The position numbers were made by a program, and so were the translations under genes. The notes below the pieces were generated by a model that ran no database searches, was not told the origin of the DNA, and saw only the letters and a list, made by a program, of their open reading frames with translations. From contig JAJTBS010000003.1 in assembly GCA_021286765.1 (NCBI GenBank), positions 62,001-126,000 of the forward strand: DNA of 64,000 nt, read 5' to 3'. Within the stretch, counting starts at the first letter, position 1; every line of letters begins with the position of its first letter. This document shows positions 57,425 to 64,000 of the stretch, piece after piece. The DNA comes from Holophagaceae bacterium. GTDB lineage: Bacteria; Acidobacteriota; Holophagae; Holophagales; Holophagaceae.

Positions 57425-58642
57425 ATGTCTCCAATGGAGTTCCTGAAGCTTGCGTTATTTGCCATCACCCGCAACAAGATGCGGGCCTTCCTCACCATGC
57501 TCGGCATCATCGTGGGCGTGGGCGCGGTCATCGCCATGATCGGCATCGGCGAGGGCTCCAAGCGGGCCTCCATCGCCCTGATCCAGAACATGGGCTCCAA
57601 CATGCTCCAGATTTTCCCCGGGCAGGGCAGCAACCGCTTTGGCCCCTCGGCCATGGGCAGCTCCGACATCCTGCTGGAAAGCGATGTTCCGCTCATCGAG
57701 CAGGAGCTCGCCGGCAGCAGCGTGGTGGCGGCCAGCCAGCTGGTGCGGACCACCCGACCCGTCATCTACCAGAACAGCAACTACGTGACCTCGATCCAGG
57801 GCTCGAACCCCAACTTCCTCCAGATCCGCGGCTGGGACATGGAGAGTGGGCGCTTCTTCACGGACGCGGAAGTGCGAGGCATGGCCAAGGTCTGCGTGCT
57901 GGGTACCACCGTGAAGGACAACCTCTTCCCCAACGGGGACGACCCCGTGGGGCAGACCGTGCGCATCGGAGCGCTGCCCTTCCAGGTGGTGGGCGTGCTC
58001 GAGAAGAAGGGCGCCGGCATGTGGGGCGACCAGGATGACCTCATCGTGGCGCCCTATACCACCGTGATGCGGAAGATCATGGGGCGCGACAAGATCCAGC
58101 AGATCATGCTGAGCGCCCAGGAGGGCAAGGCCGAGCTCGCCGAAGCCGAGGTCACGGCCCTGCTCCGCCAGCGGATGAAGACGCCGCCCAAGGACGACAA
58201 CCCATTCCAGATCCGCAAGCAGGACGACATCGTGCAGATGCAGACCCAGCAGGCCGGCATCCTCACCGCCCTGCTCGCCGTGGCCGCCAGCATCTCCCTG
58301 GTGGTGGGTGGCATCGGCATTTCGAACATCATGCTGGTGAGCGTCACCGAGCGCACCCGCGAGATCGGCGTGCGCCGCGCCCTGGGGGCCACCCAGCGGA
58401 ACATCCTCTGGCAGTTCCTGGTGGAGGCCATCGTGCTGGCCTTCTTCGGCGGGCTCATCGGAGTCGCCTTCGCCATGGGCGCCATCGGCATTCTCCAGAA
58501 GTTCCAGGTGCCCGCCGTGACCGAGAGCTGGGCCGTGATCCTGGGCCTGGGCTTCAGCGGCCTCGTCGGGGTGGTGGCGGGGTTCCTGCCGGCCCTAAAG
58601 GCCGCGCGCCTGGATGTGATTGACGCCCTGAGGTACGAGTAG
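57425..58642 (+). CDS. MacB-like ABC transporter permease without ATPase domain
   Basis: 405 aa from the ATG at 57425 (GGAGGTCGACC upstream). FtsX/MacB fold: N-terminal TM (~15-40) with TRNKMRAFLTMLGIIVGVGAVIAMIGIGEGSK, a periplasmic domain (~45-270), then three TM helices with GGIGISNIMLVSVTERTREIGVRRALGATQRNILWQFLVEA and the C-terminal PALKAARLDVIDALRYE. The sequence matches the permease half of MacB; the N-terminal ATPase of E. coli MacB is absent. Together with the upstream adaptor it would form a tripartite efflux pump, with the ATPase supplied by another locus. Confidence 0.92.
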   Translation: MSPMEFLKLALFAITRNKMRAFLTMLGIIVGVGAVIAMIGIGEGSKRASIALIQNMGSNMLQIFPGQGSNRFGPSAMGSSDILLESDVPLIEQELAGSSVVAASQLVRTTRPVIYQNSNYVTSIQGSNPNFLQIRGWDMESGRFFTDAEVRGMAKVCVLGTTVKDNLFPNGDDPVGQTVRIGALPFQVVGVLEKKGAGMWGDQDDLIVAPYTTVMRKIMGRDKIQQIMLSAQEGKAELAEAEVTALLRQRMKTPPKDDNPFQIRKQDDIVQMQTQQAGILTALLAVAASISLVVGGIGISNIMLVSVTERTREIGVRRALGATQRNILWQFLVEAIVLAFFGGLIGVAFAMGAIGILQKFQVPAVTESWAVILGLGFSGLVGVVAGFLPALKAARLDVIDALRYE

Positions 58643-58645
58643 GCC

Positions 58646-59899
58646 GTGACGGAAGCGGCGGAAGGTCCAGCGCTCGATCCCTATGCGGTCTTGCGGATTC
58701 CGGACTACCGCTGGTTCATCGCCTCCATGGGCCTGGTGACCCTGGGGCTCCAGATGCAGGGCGTGGTGGTGGGGTGGCAGGTCTACGCGCGCACGGGCGA
58801 TCCGCTGGCCCTGGGCCTGGTGGGCCTCTCCGAGGCGCTGCCCTTTCTGGGCGTGGCGCTCTTCGGCGGCCACGCGGCGGACCGCCTGAACCGGCTCCGG
58901 CTCTGCATGGCCTCCACCCTGAGCCTGGCCCTCTGTTCGGCACTCCTGCTGCTCTTCACCTGGCGTTCCATGGCGGGGCCGCTGGCCACCCAGGTGGCGC
59001 CCATTTACGGGATCATTTTCCTCACCGGCATCGTCCGGGCGTTCTACCGGCCGGCCAACGTGGCCCTTGGCACGGACCTGTTGCCGAAGGACCTCTACGC
59101 GGCCGGATCCACCTGGCGCGTCTCGGTCTTCCACGCGGGCATGGTGATCGGCCCGGCCATCGGCGGCCTGGTCTATGCGTGGAAGGGGCCCCTGGCCGCC
59201 CACCTGATCGTCGGAATCCTCCTGCTGGCCGGATTCGCCGGACTGCTGCCGGTCCGCTACGCGCCGAAGCCGGTACGACCCCGGGAGGGCTCCATCTTCG
59301 CGAGCCTGGGGGAGGGCTTGCGCTTCGTGTTCTCCCAGCGGCTGCTGCTGAGCGCCATCAGCCTCGACCTGTTCGCGGTGCTGTTCGGCGGGGCCGTGGC
59401 GGTGCTGCCCGTCTTCGCCAAGGAGGTCCTGCAGACGGGCCCCCAGGGCCTGGGCGCGTTGCGCGCCGCACCCGCCGTGGGCTCGGTGCTCATGGGGCTC
59501 ACCCTGGCCCACCTGCCGCCCCTGCGCCGGGCGGGACGCACGCTCCTGATCTGCGTGGCGGCTTTCGGCGTGTTCACCATCGCCTTCGCCCTGAGCCGCT
59601 CCTTCCTGCTGAGCCTGGTCCTGCTGGCGGCGAGCGGGGCCATGGACAACGTCAGCGTGGTGCTGCGGGCCACGCTGCTGCAGACCCTCACGCCGGAGCA
59701 CATGCTGGGCCGCGTGTCCTCGGTGAACCAGGTCTTCATCGGCTCCAGCAACGAGATCGGCGCCTTCGAGAGCGGCCTGGCGGCCCGGCTGATGGGCCTG
59801 GTGCCCTCCGTGGTGTTCGGCGGCTGCATGACCCTGCTGGTGGTGGGCTTCACCACGTGGAAAGTGCCCGAGCTGCGGAAGATGGACCGCATCGGATGA
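58646..59899 (+). CDS. MFS transporter (MFS_3/EntS-like)
   Basis: 417 aa from a GTG at 58646, 3 bases after the macB-like stop, so probably co-transcribed. Twelve TM helices; FGGHAADRLNRLRL is the motif-A-like loop between TM2 and TM3 and FLTGIVRAFYRPANVALGTDLLP the MFS_3/enterobactin-exporter-type stretch. The substrate is unknown, perhaps a siderophore or drug. The end of the gene lies against the terminator of the convergent tpx gene. Confidence 0.9.
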   Translation: MTEAAEGPALDPYAVLRIPDYRWFIASMGLVTLGLQMQGVVVGWQVYARTGDPLALGLVGLSEALPFLGVALFGGHAADRLNRLRLCMASTLSLALCSALLLLFTWRSMAGPLATQVAPIYGIIFLTGIVRAFYRPANVALGTDLLPKDLYAAGSTWRVSVFHAGMVIGPAIGGLVYAWKGPLAAHLIVGILLLAGFAGLLPVRYAPKPVRPREGSIFASLGEGLRFVFSQRLLLSAISLDLFAVLFGGAVAVLPVFAKEVLQTGPQGLGALRAAPAVGSVLMGLTLAHLPPLRRAGRTLLICVAAFGVFTIAFALSRSFLLSLVLLAASGAMDNVSVVLRATLLQTLTPEHMLGRVSSVNQVFIGSSNEIGAFESGLAARLMGLVPSVVFGGCMTLLVVGFTTWKVPELRKMDRIG

Positions 59900-59922
59900 A
59901 AAAGCGGCCCCGAAGGGCCGCT
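59899..59922 (-). terminator. intrinsic terminator of tpx
   Basis: On the minus strand AGCGGCCC, loop TTCG, GGGCCGCT are followed by TTTTTC (59899-59903 read in reverse). It starts 20 bases after the tpx stop. The plus strand lacks a T-run after the stem, so it serves tpx rather than the MFS gene. Confidence 0.85.
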
Positions 59923-59942
59923 CAACGAAGGAAGGACGTTCC

Positions 59943-60440
<498 letters not shown>

Positions 60441-60540
60441 GGAGAGCTCCTGAAGATGAAGGTCCAGCTTAGCGCCCCTGGAGCTTCTCAGGTATTGCCC
60501 GTTCCTGGAGTAGTCTTGGACATTCCCGTGACGGAGGCCC

Positions 60541-61260
60541 ATGCCTACCCTGCTGCAGAAGATCACCGCGCGGGACCACCGCCTGGCCGGCTTCCGCCAC
60601 TACGAGCTGCTGGTGCACGCCTACGTGGTGGTGCTGCTGGTCAGCAACCTGCTCGGGCCCAAGCCCACGCAAATCGGCCCCTTCATCTTCAGCGGGGCCC
60701 AGCTCCTCTTCCCCATCACCTACATCTTCAGCGATGTCTTCACGGAGGTGTACGGCTACGGCGGCTCGCGGCGGGCCATCTGGATCGCCTTCCTGGCCAG
60801 CGTGCTGATGGGCGTCTTCGCGCTCTTCATGGTGTGGCTGCCGGCGGCCCCGGCTTGGCCCAGGGAGAGCCAGCGGGCCTTCGAGATCGTCTTCGGCAAC
60901 ACCCTGCGGGGCATCCTGGCCAGCCTGGCGGCCTTCTGGATCGGCGAGTTCGTGAACAGCTACGTCATGGCGAAGATGAAAGTCTGGACCGCTGGCCGCT
61001 GGCTCTGGACCCGCACCATCGGCAGCACCGTGGCCGGGGAGGCGGTGGATAGCCTGGTGGTCACCTTCGGCCTCTTCGCCTTCACCCTGCCGGTGAAGAC
61101 CATCCTCGTGATGGCGGGCAGCGGTTATGTCTTCAAGGTGCTCTACGAGACCCTGGCCACGCCCCTCACCTACGCCGTGGTGGGCTTCCTCAAGCGCACC
61201 GAAGGCGTCGACGTCTACGACGAGGGCACGGACTTCAGCCCCTTCGTGAAGGACGCCTGA
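60541..61260 (+). CDS. queuosine precursor transporter, YhhQ family
   Basis: 239 aa, ATG at 60541 with CGGAGG upstream. About six TM helices; family signature [40 protein letters not shown] and [54 protein letters not shown]. YhhQ imports queuine, preQ0 or preQ1 for tRNA modification. The leader shows no clear preQ1 riboswitch. Confidence 0.92.
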   Translation: MPTLLQKITARDHRLAGFRHYELLVHAYVVVLLVSNLLGPKPTQIGPFIFSGAQLLFPITYIFSDVFTEVYGYGGSRRAIWIAFLASVLMGVFALFMVWLPAAPAWPRESQRAFEIVFGNTLRGILASLAAFWIGEFVNSYVMAKMKVWTAGRWLWTRTIGSTVAGEAVDSLVVTFGLFAFTLPVKTILVMAGSGYVFKVLYETLATPLTYAVVGFLKRTEGVDVYDEGTDFSPFVKDA

Positions 61261-61349
61261 CGGTACCCAGGCTCGCGACCTCACCTGGGGAAGGCCAAGC
61301 GAAGCGCGATTTCGCCGCGCAGCGAAGCGGAGCGAGGAACCCCCGGAGG

Positions 61350-61889
61350 TTACCGCGGCGGGAACTTCGCCAGGATGTCGCGCACGGCGTTGGCCACCAC
61401 CTCGTTGGCGTCCTCGGGGTTCTCCAGGCCTGTGAGCGCTCCCGCGGCGGCGCCCTGCCAGACCATCTGGTTGCTCTTGAAGTCCACGATCTCGATGACG
61501 ATGGTGCCTTCCTTGTATTTCCGCACCTGGCTTGAGCTGGTGGCGATGCCGCCGCGGAAGGGGCGGTAGCCCCAGCCCCAGCCCATGTGGACCGTGCTGC
61601 GGACCTTGCGTTCCTGGACGATGGGGTAGTAGGTCACGAGGAAGTCCGGATCGGCCTTGGTCTCCATGGCGAAGCCCTTGGCCTGCAGTTCCTTCTCCAC
61701 CGCGGCGCGGACCCGCTTGTCCATGAGGCTGGTGGTGCCCCCGGTGCCTTTCTTGGAGGTGTAGTAGTCGAAGGTCTTGTAGCGGTCGTACGAGGCGGTC
61801 ACGTCATAGTCGTAGGTCACGTTGTAGCTGCTGCAGGCCCCGAGCAGGAGCAGGGACAGCAGGGCGGCGGACAGGGTAAGGGCGCGCAT
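61350..61889 (-). CDS. DUF4136 lipoprotein
   Basis: 179 aa from the ATG at 61889 (GGAGG 5 bases upstream). A lipobox (LLLLGAC) directs lipidation. The rest is DUF4136: YDVTASYDRYKTFDYYTS, KRVRAAVEKELQAKGFAM, PDFLVTYYPIVQERKV and the C-terminal ANAVRDILAKFPPR. The family is a periplasmic or outer-membrane lipoprotein of unknown function, common in many Gram-negatives. It is divergent from the mocR gene. The stretch 61261-61349 has GCGAAGCG-type short repeats and no gene. Confidence 0.88.
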   Translation of the reverse strand: MRALTLSAALLSLLLLGACSSYNVTYDYDVTASYDRYKTFDYYTSKKGTGGTTSLMDKRVRAAVEKELQAKGFAMETKADPDFLVTYYPIVQERKVRSTVHMGWGWGYRPFRGGIATSSSQVRKYKEGTIVIEIVDFKSNQMVWQGAAAGALTGLENPEDANEVVANAVRDILAKFPPR

Positions 61890-61947
61890 GGGCACCTCCG
61901 GACACCAGTATGGATGCTCGGAGTCGGGGAAAGGTTGAAGCTGGGCA

Positions 61948-61965
61948 GTCTAGGGTGGTCTAGAC
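61948..61965. promoter_or_regulatory. candidate MocR/GntR operator: two GTCTAG boxes 10 bp apart
   Basis: GTCTAG at 61948-61953 recurs at 61958-61963 exactly one helical turn later, the second copy within the palindrome GTCTAGAC, which fits GT-N-TA-N-AC seen for HutC-type GntR regulators. It lies in the 178-base gap between the DUF4136 lipoprotein gene (minus) and mocR (plus). MocR proteins such as GabR and PdxR bind direct repeats near their own genes, so autoregulation is plausible. Confidence 0.5.
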
Positions 61966-62067
61966 AAATCCGCCTTCCAGCCCCCGCCACCGGGATGGTC
62001 TGTCCTGGGCTGTGATTTTCAATTCGTTTCTTTGAAATGCAGGGGCTTTCACCCGATCCTGGTGGGG

Positions 62068-63531
62068 ATGGCCCTCGATCCCACCCTCGACCCTGGCGCG
62101 TCCAGCCCCCTCTACCTGCAGCTGCAGAGGAAACTCCGCGGCCTGATCCAGCAGGGGGAGTGGCGGCCGGGTTCGCGCCTGCCGGCGGTGCCGGAGCTGG
62201 CCCAGCGCTGGGGCGTGCACCGCCTCACGGTGCTGAAGGCCATCGCCGGGCTGAAGCGCACGGGCTGGATCCAGACCGTGCAGGGCCGGGGCAGCTTCGT
62301 GGCGCCCCGCCTGCCGGAGGCTCCGGGCCTGCGGGCCAGCAGCGAGTTCCCCTTCGAGGGCTCGCCTCTGCTGGTGCATGACGGCGAGCTGGGTTCCTGG
62401 CTGGGCGAGACCCTGGAACGGGCCCAGGACACACACCTGGTGAGCTTCTCCGCCGGCTTCATCCCCTCCGACCTGCTGCCCGGCGAGCAGCTGCGGCGCC
62501 TCACGGCCCAGGTGCTCAAGGACCTCGGCTCCGAAGCCTGGGTCTACTCGGCGCCGGCGGGCTATGCGCCCTACCTGGAGGCCGTGGGCCGCTGGCTGGA
62601 GTCCGAGGGCGAGCCCATCGACGAAGGCTGGGGCATCCGCTCCATTCCCGGGGCCCAGTCGGGCCTGGCCCTGGCGCTGGAGTCGTTCACCGTGCCCGGC
62701 GACCGGGTGCTGGTGGAGAGCCCCTGCTACGTGGGCATCCTGGCCCTCATCCGCGCCCTGGGCCGTGAGGCGGTGCCCGTGCCCGTGGACCGCCAGGGCC
62801 TGGACCCCGAGCGCCTGGCCTCGGCCCTGCAGCGCAGTGAAGCCAAGATGCTCTTCACGGTGCCGAGCTTCCACAATCCCACGGGCATGACCCAGTCCAA
62901 GGCCCGCCGGGAGCGCGTGCTGGCGCTCACCCGCGCCCACGGCGTGATCCTGGTGACGGATTCGGCCTACGGCGACCTGCGCTTCTCCGGCAACTCCCTC
63001 CCGCCCTTCCGCCGACTGGACGGCGCCGACCACGTCATCCACCTGGGCAGCTTCTCCAAGTCCCTGGCGGCGGGCCTGCGCATGGGCTACCTCATCGCCC
63101 GGCACGACCTGCTGCGGCGCATGGCCCCCATCCAGGAAGTGCAGACCATCGCCCAGCCGCCCCTCATGCAGGCCGTGGTGGCGCGCTTCCTCGACAACGG
63201 CGGCTTCCGCCGCCACCTGGCCCGCCTGCGCCGCGCCCTCAAAGAGCGCCGGGACGCCATGGTGGAGGCCCTGGCCGAGCACTTCCCACCCGGCACCCAG
63301 GTCTCCGAGCCCAAGGGCGGCATGCACCTCTGGGTGGTGATGCCCGAGGAGTTCTCCGCGCTGGACCTGCACCGGGACGCCCTGCAACACGGCCTGGGCT
63401 TCGCGCCGGGCCCTCTCTTCTTCGCCGATGGGCGTGGCACCAACTGCCTCCGCCTGAACTTCTCCACCCACGACCCTGAGACCACCCGGGAGGCCATCGC
63501 GCGCCTGGGGCACCTGGTCCACCGGGCCTGA
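62068..63531 (+). CDS. MocR-type GntR regulator with aminotransferase domain
   Basis: 487 aa from the ATG at 62068 (MALDPTLDPGASSPLYLQLQ); TTG and GTG starts exist just upstream. The N-terminal winged helix (~12-78: LQLQRKLRGLIQQGEWRPGSRLPAVPELAQRWGVHRLTVLKAI) is GntR type. The rest (~110-480) is a fold-type I aminotransferase domain: SAPAGYAPYLEAVGRWL, PSFHNPTG, and the PLP lysine at ~331 in LGSFSKSLAAGLRMGY. MocR proteins use PLP as a ligand to regulate amine, GABA or vitamin B6 genes. A direct repeat lies upstream. The next gene, 28 bases on, is ilvE. Confidence 0.92.
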   Translation: MALDPTLDPGASSPLYLQLQRKLRGLIQQGEWRPGSRLPAVPELAQRWGVHRLTVLKAIAGLKRTGWIQTVQGRGSFVAPRLPEAPGLRASSEFPFEGSPLLVHDGELGSWLGETLERAQDTHLVSFSAGFIPSDLLPGEQLRRLTAQVLKDLGSEAWVYSAPAGYAPYLEAVGRWLESEGEPIDEGWGIRSIPGAQSGLALALESFTVPGDRVLVESPCYVGILALIRALGREAVPVPVDRQGLDPERLASALQRSEAKMLFTVPSFHNPTGMTQSKARRERVLALTRAHGVILVTDSAYGDLRFSGNSLPPFRRLDGADHVIHLGSFSKSLAAGLRMGYLIARHDLLRRMAPIQEVQTIAQPPLMQAVVARFLDNGGFRRHLARLRRALKERRDAMVEALAEHFPPGTQVSEPKGGMHLWVVMPEEFSALDLHRDALQHGLGFAPGPLFFADGRGTNCLRLNFSTHDPETTREAIARLGHLVHRA

Positions 63532-63559
63532 TCCGATCCCCCTCCACCAAGGAGTTCCT

Positions 63560-64000
63560 GTGAGCCACGCCATGACCGACGCCACGATCGAGATCCGTCC
63601 TTCCGCCCACCCCGCCACCCCTGAGGAGCGGGCCGTGCGCATGACGAACCCAGGCTTCGGCCGCATCTTCACCGATCACATGGTGGTGGTGCCCTACAAG
63701 GAGGGCGAGGGCTGGGGCAAGGGCGTGCTGAAAGCCTATGGCCCCCTGGAGATGGATCCCGCCGCCTCTGTGCTGCACTACGGCCAGGCCATCTTCGAGG
63801 GCTTCAAGGCCTACAAGCAGCCCGACGGCAGCATCGCCTCCTTCCGCCCTGAGGCCAATTCCCGGCGCTTCAACGCCTCCGCCGCCCGCCTCGCCATGCC
63901 CGAGCTGCCGGAGGCCATCTTCATCGGCGCGGCCAAGGCCCTCATCACGCAGGACCAGGCCTGGGTGCCCGGCAACCTGGGCGAGAGCCTCTACATGCGC
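63560..64000 (+). CDS. ilvE: branched-chain amino acid aminotransferase (partial)
   Basis: 147 codons before the window ends. The GTG at 63560 has GGAG 5 bases upstream and is preferred over an ATG four codons on. The visible part matches type II BCAT: RMTNPGFGRIFTDHMVVVPYKEG, LEMDPAASVLHYGQAIFEGFKAY and SFRPEANSRRFNASAARLAMPELP. It transaminates Leu, Ile and Val keto acids with PLP; the PLP lysine lies beyond the window edge. Placed 28 bases after mocR, it may be its target or cotranscribed. Confidence 0.93.
   Translation, partial: MSHAMTDATIEIRPSAHPATPEERAVRMTNPGFGRIFTDHMVVVPYKEGEGWGKGVLKAYGPLEMDPAASVLHYGQAIFEGFKAYKQPDGSIASFRPEANSRRFNASAARLAMPELPEAIFIGAAKALITQDQAWVPGNLGESLYMR

Noticed and set aside
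55729-57765. 678-codon minus-strand frame opposite the macA-like gene
   Set aside because: Shadow of the plus-strand gene; no domain visible.
60441-60540. Possible preQ1 riboswitch upstream of the queuosine precursor transporter
   Set aside because: No preQ1-I or -II consensus is visible; the gap is short and shared with the divergent tpx gene.

Overview
The window is GC-rich (about two thirds G+C by eye) and bacterial, with tightly packed genes, many GTG/TTG starts and stop-start overlaps. The gene mix suggests an Acidobacteriota member, perhaps of the Holophagae (Geothrix/Holophaga type): a 14-subunit-type complex I membrane arm, an MglA-like GTPase, both GluRS and GlnRS, DUF5916 and LapB-type proteins, hybrid kinases, and two lipoproteins with a Cys-Gly5 start. 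The taxon is inference from gene content, not proven. I see no rRNA, tRNA, CRISPR array, insertion sequence or prophage. This is ordinary chromosomal core and accessory sequence, with about 55 protein genes.

Layout. 1-3.6 kb (minus): a cut flavin-reductase gene, a secreted proline iminopeptidase, a secreted amidohydrolase and an FAH-family hydrolase. 3.6-10.2 kb: biotin genes bioA-bioD and bioF on the minus strand, split by a TPR membrane protein and a plus-strand CHASE hybrid kinase. 10.3-15.1 kb (plus): a BI-1 membrane protein, two SurA-type chaperones, an RqcP-like S4 protein, a YhaM-like nuclease and an unrecognised 161-aa protein. 15.1-18.9 kb: a LapA-LapB fusion and a family-4 uracil-DNA glycosylase (minus), then an ECF sigma operon (plus). 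19-26.2 kb: a helicase-associated/WYL protein and an XPB helicase flank a large secreted metalloprotease lipoprotein. 26.2-28.7 kb (minus): pgpA and a LolCDE-like ABC pair. 28.7-34.3 kb: a zinc-ribbon membrane protein, a second hybrid kinase and a DUF5916 outer-membrane protein. 34.4-43.8 kb: rimO, an FHA-GAF adenylate cyclase, small membrane proteins, dcd, an FHA-RDD protein, the MglA-like GTPase, gltX, a small protein and proC. 43.8-48 kb: an FN3-like lipoprotein and glnS. 48.2-55.7 kb (plus): nuoHIJKLMN. 55.8-64 kb: a MacA/MacB-like efflux pair, an MFS exporter, tpx, a queuosine-precursor transporter, a DUF4136 lipoprotein, a MocR regulator and the start of ilvE.

Themes. Envelope biogenesis and protein quality control recur (SurA-like pair, LapAB, Lol-like ABC, RqcP). 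So does signalling without an adjacent partner gene: two hybrid kinases, an FHA cyclase, an FHA-RDD protein and an ECF sigma factor with a non-zinc partner. The most notable arrangements are the XPB/helicase-associated pair interrupted by a protease gene, the LapA-LapB fusion, a structured attenuator-like leader before proC, a phased operator-like repeat before mocR, and a duplicated 3' end of the uracil-DNA glycosylase gene. I found no convincing wholly new multi-gene system; the candidates are ranked in the findings.
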